Positions 8,647 through 17,475 are shown, counted from the first letter of the stretch. The stretch is DNA of 64,000 nt from Corynebacterium rhinophilum (GCF_030227225.1 NZ_JASPHQ010000015.1:3936-67935); one strand, 5' to 3'. The notes: generated by a model not told the origin, from the letters alone. Program-made: numbers and translations.

Positions 8647-9312
8647 ATGGCAGAGCGCCCAATTATTAAAGCAGAACCACGTACCGTCTTTGGCAAGGGC
8701 TACGCCCGCCGCCTGCGCCGCGACTGGAAGGTTCCCGGCGTAATCTACGGTAGCGACCAGGAGCCCGTACACTTCGCAGTGCCACTGCTGGACATCCAGT
8801 CCCTCGTTCGCAACAACGGTGTCAACGCCGTTCTGGAGCTTGAGCTTGAGGGCGAGCAGTACCTGACCATGGTCAAGAACGTTGACCAGAACGTGCTCAC
8901 CATGGACATCGACCACGTTGACTTGCTGCTGATTAAGCGCGGCGAGAAGGTCGAGGTTGAGGTTCCGATTACCCTGACCGGCGAGTCCGCACCGGGCACC
9001 ATGCACATTCAGGATGCAGACGTCCTCATGGTTGAGGCTGACGTACTAAGCATTCCGGAAGAGATCGAGCTGTCCATCGAGGGCCTCGAGGACGGCGAGG
9101 TCATCACCGCCGCCGACATCACCATGCCGGAAGGCACCACCCTGGTGGCAGACCCAGAGACCGTTATCCTCTCCATCTCCCTGCCTGAGGTTGACGAGGA
9201 GCTCGAAGAGGCCGCTGAGGCTGCTGAGGAAGGCGGCGCCGACGCTGGTGCCGACTCCGTCGACGAAGAGGCCGAAGGCGAGTCCTCCGAGTCCGACGAC
9301 TCCGAGGAGTAA
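8647..9312 (+). CDS. rplY: Ribosomal protein bL25 (long CTC form)
   Basis: A 221-residue protein of the CTC subfamily of L25, which binds 5S rRNA in the large subunit. The N-terminal 5S-binding domain (residues 1-95) reads RTVFGKGYARRLRRDWKVPGVIYG, and the C-terminal TL5/CTC domain (96-185) follows. The last 45 residues are a very acidic Ala/Glu/Asp/Ser tail, usual in Corynebacterium. The start ATG 8647 has AAAGGAG eight bases upstream. It is monocistronic between its own promoter/leader and the hairpin at 9333. Confidence 0.95.
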   Translation: MAERPIIKAEPRTVFGKGYARRLRRDWKVPGVIYGSDQEPVHFAVPLLDIQSLVRNNGVNAVLELELEGEQYLTMVKNVDQNVLTMDIDHVDLLLIKRGEKVEVEVPITLTGESAPGTMHIQDADVLMVEADVLSIPEEIELSIEGLEDGEVITAADITMPEGTTLVADPETVILSISLPEVDEELEEAAEAAEEGGADAGADSVDEEAEGESSESDDSEE

Positions 9313-9332
9313 TTTCCCACTCCCCCAAACGC

Positions 9333-9376
9333 ATATCGCCGTGAGCAGCAATGCTCACGGCGATATCGCAGTTTTA
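9333..9376. terminator. Strong terminator between rplY and the convergent small gene
   Basis: A perfect 15-bp stem, ATATCGCCGTGAGCA (9333-9347) with TGCTCACGGCGATAT (9352-9366), a 4-base loop, then CGCAGTTTTA. It probably serves both converging genes. Confidence 0.85.
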
Positions 9377-9385
9377 TAGATGGTT

Positions 9386-9541
9386 TTATAAATCTTGTCC
9401 GGCAAGTTCACGAATTCTAGGCGTGATTTCGATCTTGCCCTTGCCTTCCTTAGCGCGCTTGATAATGAGCCGCGCAGCAGCAACTTTGCCACTAGGAACA
9501 TTTTCGGTTTCGCGATCAACTTCAGGTGATTTTTCGGGCAT
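9386..9541 (-). CDS. Conserved-looking 51-residue protein, unknown
   Basis: A small minus-strand ORF with a very good ribosome binding site: AGGAGGTG begins 15 bases before ATG 9541. The product begins MPEKSPEVDRET and ends ITPRIRELAGQDL, with a basic helical middle (AAARLIIKRAKEGKGK) that could bind nucleic acid. It converges on rplY and ends 20 bases from the shared terminator. I do not recognise the family; the strong ribosome binding site and clean terminator are the main evidence that it is real. Confidence 0.6.
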   Translation of the reverse strand: MPEKSPEVDRETENVPSGKVAAARLIIKRAKEGKGKIEITPRIRELAGQDL

Positions 9542-9695
9542 GGGGCGCACCTCCTTAATCACTACGATACTTCCCCAAGTCCACCGCTGTAAGAGGTATT
9601 TTTAGCACCCAAGCAGCAGTGATACTCGGCGGCATATTCTATGGAGCATAGACTTGTATTTCCAATAGAATTTCAATCTATGCGACAATAATGCA

Positions 9696-10229
9696 GTGAC
9701 TCCACTACTCGTAGTAGGCCTTGGCAATCCTGGCCCGAAATATTCCGGCACGCGGCACAATATCGGCTTCGACGTTGCCGATGAGCTCGCCGGTGAATTA
9801 ATGAGCAGCTTTTCGGTGCATAAGAAGACTAATACCGAGGTCGCGGAAGGAATGCTATCCGGACGCAAGGTAATCTGCGCTAAACCGCGGTCCTTTATGA
9901 ACATGTCTGGCGGGCCGATCAAGGCACTCGCCCAGTACTTCCATCTGGCACCCGCAGATATTGTGGTGATGCACGATGAATTAGAACTCGACTTCGGGAC
10001 CGTGAAATTGCGCCAAGGCGGTGGCGATCACGGGCACAACGGTCTGCGCTCTACTACGAAGTCGCTCGGTACTAAGGACTATCAGCGCCTTTCTATCGGC
10101 ATCGGAAGGCCGCCAGGCCGGATGGATCCGGCATCGTTTGTGCTCAAGCCGTGGTCCAAACAAGAAAAGGTGGAGATCCCCATCCTCTGCGCTGACGCAG
10201 TAGCAGAAATAAGGAGTGCGCTAGACTAG
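9696..10229 (+). CDS. pth: Peptidyl-tRNA hydrolase, first copy
   Basis: Cleaves peptidyl-tRNA released during abortive translation. The 177-residue product has GLGNPGPKYSGTRHN with the catalytic His, FMNMSGGP, the catalytic Asp in VMHDELELD, and GGGDHGHNGLRS. The start is GTG 9696, with no Shine-Dalgarno and an AT-rich CAATAAT just upstream, so the transcript may be leaderless. It is closely similar to the pth at 20173 (both have SFSVHKK and SLGTKDY) but shorter at the C-terminus, ending AVAEIRSALD. The FAH-family gene starts six bases after its stop. Confidence 0.93.
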   Translation: MTPLLVVGLGNPGPKYSGTRHNIGFDVADELAGELMSSFSVHKKTNTEVAEGMLSGRKVICAKPRSFMNMSGGPIKALAQYFHLAPADIVVMHDELELDFGTVKLRQGGGDHGHNGLRSTTKSLGTKDYQRLSIGIGRPPGRMDPASFVLKPWSKQEKVEIPILCADAVAEIRSALD

Positions 10230-10234
10230 CTGGC

Positions 10235-11074
10235 ATGAAATTGGCTACTCTTCGCACCGCGTTCGGCACCTCTGCAATCCGCATTGAAGGCGATAATGTG
10301 GGAGTGGAGCTGGACTACGAGGACGTAGGCGCGCTGCTGCGCAGCGAAGATTGGCGCAAGGCCGCACAACTATCCGGCGAGCCGATAGTCTTTGAGCAGC
10401 ATGATTTAGAAGCAGTCGTCCCAACGCCAGGAAAGATCATCTGCGTAGGCCTTAATTACGCCAAGCATATCCGGGAAATGGGCCGCGACTTTCCCGAGCA
10501 CCCCACGCTATTTATCAAGTTCGCCGATGCTCTGACTGGCCCCTACGATGACGTCTATATCCCCGAGTACGCAACCCAGAAGCTGGACTATGAGGGTGAG
10601 CTAGCGGTGGTCATCGGCGAGCGCGCGCACCGCGTAACCCGCGCAGACGCATTAGATTACGCGGCGGGGTATTCCATCATGAATGACTACACCCTGCGCG
10701 ATTTTCAGCGTCAGACCAGCCAATTCCACGCGGGCAAGTCTTTTTATCGCACCGCAGGCTTTGGGCCTTGGCTGACCACCCCTGATGAATGGGCGCCGGG
10801 CAAAAGCGCGCGACTGACCACCACGGTTAATGGCGAGGTGCGCCAGCAGGACAATACTGATGACCTCATCTTTTCCATCGCTGAGCTCATCGAATTTTGC
10901 TCGCAGCTCTATCCCCTCAACCCCGGTGATGTCATCGTGACCGGTACGCCCGAAGGCGTTGGTTTTGCCCGCGACCCGCAGCAATTCCTCCAGAACGGCG
11001 ATACCGTCGCCATAGACGTCGAAGGGCTCGGTCATATTTCTAATACCACTCGCTACGGCGAGCCCGGCCTCTAA
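10235..11074 (+). CDS. Fumarylacetoacetate hydrolase family protein
   Basis: A 279-residue FAH-fold enzyme. The family's metal-binding and catalytic motifs are present: KIICVGLNYAKHIREMG (residue about 67), the acidic LDYEGELAVVIG (about 110), NDYTLRDFQ (about 150) and GDVIVTGTPEGVGFARDP near 235. Members hydrolyse or isomerise C-C bonds in acylpyruvates or 2-hydroxyhepta-dienedioates, or decarboxylate oxaloacetate. Length and the single C-terminal domain fit the acylpyruvase/oxaloacetate decarboxylase group. It is in an operon with pth, which says little about substrate. Confidence 0.88.
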   Translation: MKLATLRTAFGTSAIRIEGDNVGVELDYEDVGALLRSEDWRKAAQLSGEPIVFEQHDLEAVVPTPGKIICVGLNYAKHIREMGRDFPEHPTLFIKFADALTGPYDDVYIPEYATQKLDYEGELAVVIGERAHRVTRADALDYAAGYSIMNDYTLRDFQRQTSQFHAGKSFYRTAGFGPWLTTPDEWAPGKSARLTTTVNGEVRQQDNTDDLIFSIAELIEFCSQLYPLNPGDVIVTGTPEGVGFARDPQQFLQNGDTVAIDVEGLGHISNTTRYGEPGL

Positions 11075-11174
11075 GCCTGCTGCACATACCCCGCACAAGC
11101 TGTGGTTGGGTTCTCACTCCAACGAGGGCACACCAGTTTTCTAGATAGGGCCACCAAGCCGTTAAGCTGGAAGA

Positions 11175-12050
11175 ATGAGCACCAAAAGCAGCAAATCCCC
11201 TAAGAAGCTGAATAAGAAGGCCTACGAAAAAGAGCTCGAGCGGTTGCAAGCAGAGCTCGTTGATATGCAGCAGTGGGTCGTTGAAACCGGCGCCCGCGTG
11301 GTCATCATCATGGAAGGCCGCGACGCCGCCGGCAAGGGTTCTGCCATCAAGCGCATCACGCAGTATCTCAACCCCCGCACCTGCCGGATCGAGGCTCTTC
11401 CGGCCCCGAACTCGCGCGAACAGGGCCAGTGGTATTTCCAGCGCTACGTGGAAAAGCTGCCGACCAAGGGCGAAATCGTCATCTTTGACCGCTCTTGGTA
11501 CAACCGCGCCGGCGTTGAGCGCGTCATGGGCTTTTGCACCGACCAAGAATACGTCCGCTTCTTGCACCAGGCTCCCACCTTTGAGCAGATGCTTGTGGAA
11601 GACGGCATCATCCTGCGCAAGTACTGGTTCTCTGTCTCTGATGAAGAGCAGATTAAGCGCTTTGAATCCCGCCGCAATGATCCGCTGCGCCGCTGGAAGC
11701 TCTCCCCCATGGATCTCCAATCCATTACCCGCTGGGAAGACTATTCCCGCGCCAAGGATGCCATGTTCATCCACACCGATACCCCGACCGCGCCGTGGTA
11801 CACCGTGGAGTCTGAGGATAAAAAGCGCTCGCGCATCAACGTCATTTCGCACCTGCTCAATACCATCCCTTACGAAAAGATCGAGCGCGAGCTGCCGGAA
11901 ATCCCACACCGTCCCGATTCCGATGGCAAGACCTACGAGCGCCCAGACCGCGAAGAGTTCCGCTATGTGCCGGATGTAGCCGCCAAGCTAGAGGACTCGT
12001 CTAAAAAGAAGGGTAAGAAGAAAAGCAAGAAGAAGGACAAAAAGAAGTAG
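11175..12050 (+). CDS. ppk2: Polyphosphate kinase 2 family
   Basis: A 291-residue PPK2 enzyme that transfers phosphate between polyphosphate and nucleoside (di)phosphates. The Walker A motif is MEGRDAAGKGSAIKR (near residue 50), Walker B is IFDRSWYNRAGVERVMGF (near 110), and the lid module is RRNDPLRRWKLSPMD. These match class I PPK2, including the one-domain length. The C-terminus is a lysine-rich tail of about 17 residues (KKKGKKKSKKKDKKK), possibly for polyphosphate binding. It is monocistronic; a run of ten C residues directly follows its stop. Confidence 0.92.
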   Translation: MSTKSSKSPKKLNKKAYEKELERLQAELVDMQQWVVETGARVVIIMEGRDAAGKGSAIKRITQYLNPRTCRIEALPAPNSREQGQWYFQRYVEKLPTKGEIVIFDRSWYNRAGVERVMGFCTDQEYVRFLHQAPTFEQMLVEDGIILRKYWFSVSDEEQIKRFESRRNDPLRRWKLSPMDLQSITRWEDYSRAKDAMFIHTDTPTAPWYTVESEDKKRSRINVISHLLNTIPYEKIERELPEIPHRPDSDGKTYERPDREEFRYVPDVAAKLEDSSKKKGKKKSKKKDKKK

Positions 12051-12051
12051 T

Positions 12052-12061
12052 CCCCCCCCCC
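12052..12061. repeat. Homopolymer (C)10 tract
   Basis: Ten consecutive C between the ppk2 stop and the histidine kinase start at 12086. A TACTAT hexamer at 12071-12076 lies just downstream, so the tract may fall in a promoter spacer and be slippage-prone. Confidence 0.6.
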
Positions 12062-12085
12062 GAAGGCGTACTACTATGTCCGACT

Positions 12086-13264
12086 ATGAGCACTGACACC
12101 GTCGCCAGAACACGCTTGGGGGATAAAATCCTCACCGCGGTGGCAGCGCTCATCGCGGTGTTTTATCTCATTAGTGCATGGGCGAATCCCGGTGCTATCG
12201 AACTCATCCAAGCAGCGCTATCGCTTTTATTTTTACCCTTCATCTGGGTCTGGCGTACCAAACCGGTACTCAGCGCAGCTGGCTTTATCGTCCTCCTTGG
12301 TGCGTGGGCCGCGGCGTGGATAAGCCAGCTACCAGCAAACCTCGGGGTCACCCCATGGGCATTGACCGCGCCGATGGCCGTCTACGCTACTTCCCGCTAC
12401 GTGGAACGCCGCTCAATTCCCCGCGCGGTGCTTACCGCTGCGTTTATGGGTTCTCTTATATCGCCTGCTATGTGGCGCATTGACCCTGAGTCCTTTCTCT
12501 TATCTTTCCAGCTAGATCGCCGCTACATTACCTTGCTGGTGGTGCATTGGGCGGTGCTCGGCAGCGCCTATTTCATCGCCGCACGCTATTTTGATCTGGA
12601 TAGGCAACGCGAGCGCTTAGCTCAAGAACGGTTCCACCAAGCGCAGGAGGAAGAGCGCTTACTCATCGCCCGAGAATTGCACGATGTCTTGGCCCATTCC
12701 CTCACCTTGATCAAGGTTCAGGCCAATGCCGGGATTATCGCCGCTCGAATGGATACGACCGCTGCACAGGACACCTTGAAGAGTATTCGCGATGGTGCGG
12801 ATTCCGCGCTGGAGGAAGTGCGCGCCATCGTCACGGCGTTACGCAGTACGGGGCCTACGGCTTTGGAACCCGCTCAGCAGCTCGAGCATGTACAGGGCAT
12901 CATCGACGGCTTTCGCACCGCTGGCCTGAAGATTGACGCGAAATTGCCATCCTCCTACGAGGTTTCCGCGCTGACTCAGCTAGCCCTGGTGCGCATCATT
13001 TCTGAAGGGCTGACCAATGCCTTGCGTCATCAAGGCCCCGGCACGCATGTGCAGCTAAAACTTACGCTTTCCGATGCCGCACGAGTCACCCTCACCTCCA
13101 CCGCTACGTCCCCGACTCCCAGTGAAGTATCCGGCAGCGGCGTGGGTTTGGTGGGAGTAAAGGAACGCGCCCAAGCGTTGGGCGGAAGCTTAATAAACAG
13201 TGGCGATGCCCAGAAATTTACACTGGATGCGGAACTCCCATTACACAAGGACAACCATGCCTAA
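12086..13264 (+). CDS. Membrane sensor histidine kinase (NarL/DesK type)
   Basis: A 392-residue two-component kinase. About five or six transmembrane helices span residues 13-165. The dimerisation/phosphoacceptor helix is LLIARELHDVLAHSLTLI (residues about 190-208), with the phosphorylated His in RELHDVLAH, as in the HisKA_3 family. The ATPase domain has the N-box SEGLTNALRHQ near 310 and a glycine-rich GSGVGLVGVKERAQALGG near 350. It overlaps the response regulator by eight bases. The ABC exporter downstream is the likely target, a usual arrangement for antibiotic or bacteriocin stress systems. Confidence 0.92.
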   Translation: MSTDTVARTRLGDKILTAVAALIAVFYLISAWANPGAIELIQAALSLLFLPFIWVWRTKPVLSAAGFIVLLGAWAAAWISQLPANLGVTPWALTAPMAVYATSRYVERRSIPRAVLTAAFMGSLISPAMWRIDPESFLLSFQLDRRYITLLVVHWAVLGSAYFIAARYFDLDRQRERLAQERFHQAQEEERLLIARELHDVLAHSLTLIKVQANAGIIAARMDTTAAQDTLKSIRDGADSALEEVRAIVTALRSTGPTALEPAQQLEHVQGIIDGFRTAGLKIDAKLPSSYEVSALTQLALVRIISEGLTNALRHQGPGTHVQLKLTLSDAARVTLTSTATSPTPSEVSGSGVGLVGVKERAQALGGSLINSGDAQKFTLDAELPLHKDNHA

Positions 13265-13916
13265 GATTCGCGTCATGCTTGCAGACGATCAAGCAATGCT
13301 CGTCGCTGCCTTATCGACCATCTTGAACGCGCAGGAAGATATTGAGGTGGTGGCTACCGCAGCCTCCGGAGCCGACGCCGTCTCATTAGCTCTTCAATAC
13401 CGCATTGATGTGGCCATTTTGGATATACGAATGCCTGGCATGGATGGAATTGCCGCGGCTCAAGCTATTCTCTCCCGCACCCCTGACTGCCGAATTATCA
13501 TGCTTACCACGTTCAATGAAGAAGATCTGGTATCCCAATCTATTGCCGCCGGTGCGCATGGATTCTTGCTAAAAGATGCGGATCCTGAGGTGCTGGTAGA
13601 AGCAGTACGAGACGTTGCCAAGGGCGAGTCTGTCCTCGCCTCCCAAGTAACGGGCCCTGTTCTGGAGGGCTACCGCCGGGCACTAACGCACAGCCAGCTT
13701 AGTCCACACCAACGCCAAGGACTTAGCCTAGTCACACGACGCGAGATGGAGGTGCTCACACTCATTGCGCGCGGAGCTACCAATGGCGAGATTGCCGGCC
13801 ACATGTCTATCGCAGATACCACGGTAAAAACGCATGTCTCCGCGCTGATGTCCAAACTAGCTGCACGCGACCGCGTGGCTTTGGTGCTACTGGCGCACAA
13901 AGCTGGCATCGCCTAG
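13257..13916 (+). CDS. LuxR/NarL-type response regulator
   Basis: A 219-residue partner of the preceding kinase, starting at ATG 13257 inside the end of the kinase gene. The receiver domain (residues 1-120) has ADDQ at the N-terminus, the phosphoacceptor Asp in VAILDIRMPGMDG, and a conserved Lys in FLLKDADP. The C-terminal LuxR helix-turn-helix (about 155-215) reads LTRREMEVLTLIARGATNGE followed by STVKTHV-like DTTVKTHVSALMSK. It probably activates the ABC transporter genes that follow. Confidence 0.93.
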   Translation: MPKIRVMLADDQAMLVAALSTILNAQEDIEVVATAASGADAVSLALQYRIDVAILDIRMPGMDGIAAAQAILSRTPDCRIIMLTTFNEEDLVSQSIAAGAHGFLLKDADPEVLVEAVRDVAKGESVLASQVTGPVLEGYRRALTHSQLSPHQRQGLSLVTRREMEVLTLIARGATNGEIAGHMSIADTTVKTHVSALMSKLAARDRVALVLLAHKAGIA

Positions 13917-13919
13917 CCT

Positions 13920-13933
13920 CCTACCGTGGTAGG
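13920..13933. promoter_or_regulatory. Inverted repeat upstream of the ABC genes
   Basis: CCTACC-GT-GGTAGG, a perfect 6-bp dyad starting right after the response regulator stop and about 70 bp before the ABC ATPase start. It could be an operator for the response regulator; that is inference. Confidence 0.3.
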
Positions 13934-14001
13934 ACTGACCCGGCGCGAAGACCGCCTCGGGGGCGGAAGATTTTGGTAGTCGCGCGGCTCATACTTTTCA
14001 T

Positions 14002-14715
14002 ATGAGCTATGAGGTTTCCTTCGAACACATCACAAAGTCTTTCGGTTCCCAGGCAGTGCTGCGGGATATAAGTTTTCATATTTCACCTGGCCGCGTACAT
14101 GCAGTGCTCGGGAGAAATGGCGTCGGCAAGTCCACCCTGTTTTCCATTTTCCTTGGCCTGTTGCCCGCCGATTCGGGAACGGTGCGTGTGGCTGGCGAAC
14201 CATGGTCGCGCGAAGTCCTTGACCACGTTGGCGCCTCGGTCAATGGGCCAGCCTTCTACGGGCACCTGTCAGCCACAGATAACCTCCGCGTACATACCCG
14301 CCTGCTTGGATTGCCCGATTCTGAAATCGACCGTGTCTTGCACATTGCCGGTCTAGCCAGGGTTGGTGCTAAGAAGGCAAAATCTTTTTCCACCGGGATG
14401 AAAGCCCGTTTGGCATTAGCCCAGACCCTACTCGGGGATCCAGAAATCTTATTGCTCGATGAGCCGCAAAATGGACTCGATCCACAGGGCATCGCGGAGC
14501 TGCGCAAGCTCCTCCAGCAGCTCGCCGCCGCTGGGCACACCGTCGTGGTCAGCTCCCATCAACTCGGTGAGGTCCTTCACCTAGCCCACGACATCACTAT
14601 TTTGTCCCAAGGCACCATCCGGTACTCCGGATCCCTGCAAGAGCTCGCCCCGAGCGGTGAATTGGAAGCCGAATTCTTCCGCCTGACTTCTGCAGATGGT
14701 GAGACCGATGGTTAA
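14002..14715 (+). CDS. ABC transporter ATPase (ABC-2 exporter type)
   Basis: A 237-residue ATPase of the multidrug/bacteriocin exporter group. Walker A is LGRNGVGKSTLFS (residue about 36), the signature is FSTGMKARLALAQTLLG (about 130, a TGMKxR variant common in this group), and Walker B is LLLDEPQNGLDPQG, with the switch His in VSSHQLGE. The last eight bases overlap the permease start. Little Shine-Dalgarno signal precedes ATG 14002. Together with the kinase/regulator pair it probably forms a peptide- or antibiotic-sensing resistance module. Confidence 0.92.
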   Translation: MSYEVSFEHITKSFGSQAVLRDISFHISPGRVHAVLGRNGVGKSTLFSIFLGLLPADSGTVRVAGEPWSREVLDHVGASVNGPAFYGHLSATDNLRVHTRLLGLPDSEIDRVLHIAGLARVGAKKAKSFSTGMKARLALAQTLLGDPEILLLDEPQNGLDPQGIAELRKLLQQLAAAGHTVVVSSHQLGEVLHLAHDITILSQGTIRYSGSLQELAPSGELEAEFFRLTSADGETDG

Positions 14716-16204
14716 GCAGTATCGACGGTATCTTTCTGCAGAACTACTGCGGTGCCGCGGCAGCGCCGTGCAGTGGCTACCCTTACTCGCCCTGCCACTG
14801 GTGTTAATGACGGTATTCTTTTCTGCCTTTGCCTCCTCTGCCGAAGACGCTACAGGGGTTCTTGGCTGGCAATCCATGTTCATCACTGGCATGTACGCTC
14901 CGCTCATTGCACTTTTTGCTGGCATTCCAGAACGCCGCGAGGCACTCAACCGTAGCGGCGGCACCCTATGGCGCCGGCTTAACCCTCGCTATGAGCATGC
15001 CTCCCGGTTCCTCATCGTCGTGGCAAGCCTCGCAGTATTTCACCTACTTAATTTCGGTCTGTCCTGGGCGGCGGTTGCAATACAAGCTCGTGCAGAACAC
15101 CAGCTGCTTATCATCGCTGGAGCTTATTCTTTCCTTGGAGCGATCGGCATCGCGGGGCTTGCGACCGCAGGCGCCCGCAGGCTGGGCCTTGCCGTCACGC
15201 TTATCCTCGCGGTTATCTGGCAGGTCATTAGTGTGCTTCCTCGCGTTGTCGAGGGGCCGCTATGGTGGGCCTTTCCGCCCGCCTGGCCGCTACGGTTACT
15301 ATTGCCTGCGCTGCGCATCCACCAGAATTCAGTTCCGCTCGAGCCTGGCGATCCACTCCTGCAGGAAAGCCCGCTTCCGGCATTGGCGTTGTGCCTCATC
15401 CTCGCTGTAGCAGGCTCTTTGACCGCGACCATGACGCCTGGCCGAGTACGTCCGCTTTCCCGACGCCGGCGCGTTACGGCGCCCACGGTCAGTACCGCCG
15501 CCACGCCAGCTCAGGGTTGGCAGCCTGCCACTGTCTCTCGTGCCGCTGCCCACTCGCGCCGTGCCGATGCGCTGCGGGGGTTTCACCGGGCCATAATGAC
15601 ACCAGCGGTCATTACGTGCTTGGTATCAAGCGCCTTAGCTCTGTTCTTTATTGCCTTTATCTACCCACCACGTTATGTACAGGGATTCTTCGTATTTCTG
15701 CTTCTCCCCGTGGGTGCCGGTGTACTTCCTATGCTGGTCTGGCCGGGGTTCTCGGGCGCGTGGCCAATTGTTTATACAGAATCTCGCCACTGCTCTACTG
15801 CCCTTCTCCTGTGGTTACTGAGCATCATCACAGCGGTGTGCACGTGTGCTTCGCTCGCGGTTATCTTCGCCGGTGGTGCTGCCCTAACCGTACCAGCGCA
15901 ATTACCCCTAGCCATCGGCGTGGGATACGTCCTTACGGTGATATCTCTCATCGTCGTCATCCGCTTTGGTATTTGGAGCTCACTTGCTCTGACAATCGTC
16001 GGCACCATTGTCTCCGTGACGGTAGGCGGCGATGTCCTCGCGAAGACCGTCCTCTGGCTCGTTGCCTTCCCCGCCTGGCCGATGAATGCGGATTCTCCCG
16101 GACGCTACGCCTGTGCTGCGATAATGACCCTCCTTTTCGCCGCCATTACTTCGTGGGCCGCCAGGCGGTTGCTGCGCACACGGGCACTTCGCCCTACCGA
16201 TTAA
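14708..16204 (+). CDS. ABC-2 type permease, double length
   Basis: A 498-residue integral membrane protein starting at ATG 14708 inside the ATPase stop region. About twelve hydrophobic segments are visible, in two sets of six separated by a hydrophilic, basic stretch (residues about 250-295). This suggests a fused pair of ABC-2 permease units, so with one ATPase gene it could form the complete exporter. The middle loop contains RVRPLSRRRRV. Substrate unknown; the context suggests export of, or defence against, a cell-envelope-active compound. Confidence 0.8.
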   Translation: MVKQYRRYLSAELLRCRGSAVQWLPLLALPLVLMTVFFSAFASSAEDATGVLGWQSMFITGMYAPLIALFAGIPERREALNRSGGTLWRRLNPRYEHASRFLIVVASLAVFHLLNFGLSWAAVAIQARAEHQLLIIAGAYSFLGAIGIAGLATAGARRLGLAVTLILAVIWQVISVLPRVVEGPLWWAFPPAWPLRLLLPALRIHQNSVPLEPGDPLLQESPLPALALCLILAVAGSLTATMTPGRVRPLSRRRRVTAPTVSTAATPAQGWQPATVSRAAAHSRRADALRGFHRAIMTPAVITCLVSSALALFFIAFIYPPRYVQGFFVFLLLPVGAGVLPMLVWPGFSGAWPIVYTESRHCSTALLLWLLSIITAVCTCASLAVIFAGGAALTVPAQLPLAIGVGYVLTVISLIVVIRFGIWSSLALTIVGTIVSVTVGGDVLAKTVLWLVAFPAWPMNADSPGRYACAAIMTLLFAAITSWAARRLLRTRALRPTD

Positions 16205-16210
16205 ATAACT

Positions 16211-16237
16211 AAGGCCCGCGGGGACTCCGCGGGCCTT
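16211..16237. terminator. Bidirectional terminator
   Basis: A perfect 11-bp stem AAGGCCCGCGG (16211-16221) / CCGCGGGCCTT (16227-16237) with a 5-base loop, between the permease and the convergent gap remnant. AT-rich sequence flanks both sides. Confidence 0.85.
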
Positions 16238-16250
16238 AAATTATGCGAGC

Positions 16251-17258
16251 TTAAAGCTCAGAGGGAGATAAGCGCTTGGGCAGGACCACCGGGCGGGCAT
16301 TAGAAAGCCCCTCCACCACGCGGATGACCTGGTTGGAGTAGCCAAACTCGTTGTCGTACCAGACGTAGAGCACCAAGTGCTTGCCGGAGGCAATGGTGGC
16401 GATGCCATCAACGATGCCGGCATTGGTATTGCCCACGAAGTCACTAGAGACGACCTCTGGGGAGGCAATGTAGGAAATCTGCTGGCGCAGATCCGAGTGC
16501 AGGGAGACGTTGCGCAGGAAGTCATTGACCTCATCACGGTCGACTTCTTGCTCCAGCTCTAGGTTGAGCACCGCCATGGACACGTCCGGGGTGGGAACGC
16601 GGATGGCGTTACCGGTCAGCTTGCCTTCGAACTCAGGCAGGGCCTTGGCCACGGCCTTGGCAGCACCGGTGGCGGCAAGCACCATGTTCAGGCCAGCGGC
16701 GCGGCCGCGGCGCTCGCCCTTGTGGTAGTTATCAATGAGGTTTTGGTCATTGGTAAACGAGTGCGCGGTTTCCACGTGGCCGTGCGCCACGCCGTAGCGG
16801 TCATTGATGACCTTGAGCACCGGGGTAATGCCGTTGGTAGTACAGGAGGCTGCCGACAAAATGCTGTCAGACTCCTCGATAATGCTGTGGTTAATTCCGT
16901 AGACGATGTTCTTCACATCGCCCTTGCCCGGCGCGGTGAGCAGAACCTTGGAAACGCCCTTGGACTGCAGGTGCTGTGACAGCCCCTCACGGTCACGCCA
17001 GCGGCCGGTGTTGTCGATGACAATTGCATCGTTGAGGTCGTACGCGGTGTAGTCAACAGTAGCCGGGTCATTGGAGTAGATGACCTGGATCGGGGTGCCG
17101 TTTGCCCAAATAATGTTGTTTTCGCGGTCAACCGAGATAGTGCCGTCGAATGCACCGGGGACAGAGTCACGGCGCAGCAGCGAAGCACGCTTGACGATGT
17201 CGTCGTGGGAGACCAGGAAATTGTTGCCGTCCAGGTGGGTCGTGTGCTGCGGTGGCCT
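16251..17258 (-). pseudogene. gapX: 5'-truncated glyceraldehyde-3-phosphate dehydrogenase copy
   Basis: The C-terminal two-thirds of a GAPDH closely related to the full gene at 42179. It starts within DGNNFLVSHDDIVKRASLL and runs through the catalytic SAASCTTNGITPV to the stop at 16251. The NAD(P)-binding N-terminus, about 150 residues in the intact copy, is missing. The open frame continues to 17522 only through unrelated sequence. Beyond about 17258 the DNA belongs to the neighbouring mobile-element fragment, whose genes run the other way. The protein could not bind cofactor and is probably non-functional. The C-terminus (PKRLSPSEL) differs from the intact copy (PKRKHIDEL), while the middle is almost identical. 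This is therefore a mosaic remnant, not a simple partial duplication. Confidence 0.88.
16346..16826. repeat. 481-bp direct repeat, copy A (in truncated gap)
   Basis: Matches 42274-42754 with six mismatches by eye and no gaps, in the same orientation. Similarity drops sharply on both sides. The two copies flank the 25-kb insert. Confidence 0.9.
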
Positions 17259-17303
17259 GCCCGCCCGCTGCGCGAGGCGCTGGGGCTGGTGACCGGGAAA
17301 TGA
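17241..17303 (+). pseudogene. 3' end of an element gene cut at the gap junction
   Basis: A plus-strand frame reading RVLRWPARPLREALGLVTGK then stop at 17301-17303. Its stop overlaps the start of the next small ORF (ATGA), as between the following genes, so it is probably the tail of an upstream gene of the mobile element lost at the junction. Confidence 0.35.
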
Positions 17304-17425
17304 GCAGGAGCATGAAAAAGAAATTGGGCTACGTCGGCCTCGGCTTCCTGCTGGCCGGTGGCGGCGGAGCCGCTGCGGAAATCGACCCCAGCCAGCTACT
17401 CCACCTATTAGGAGGTCTGCTGTGA
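17300..17425 (+). CDS. 41-residue membrane peptide of the element fragment
   Basis: Starts MSRSMKKKLGYVGLGFLLAG and ends with a short amphipathic segment (IDPSQLLHLLGGLL). It has a basic N-terminus and a glycine-rich hydrophobic helix. It is linked to the genes on both sides by 4-base ATGA/GTGA overlaps, which supports translation. Function unknown; small membrane proteins are common in conjugative transfer operons of actinobacteria. Confidence 0.45.
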   Translation: MSRSMKKKLGYVGLGFLLAGGGGAAAEIDPSQLLHLLGGLL

Positions 17426-17475
17426 GTACACGGGAAAACGTCACAGTGACGCTTAGGTTGGAGGTAGCGGCATGA
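17422..17475 (+). CDS. 17-residue linking ORF
   Basis: Reads VSTRENVTVTLRLEVAA. It starts at GTG overlapping the previous stop and stops overlapping the next ATG. GGAGG lies about six bases upstream. It may be a translational coupler rather than a functional peptide. Confidence 0.35.
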   Translation: MSTRENVTVTLRLEVAA

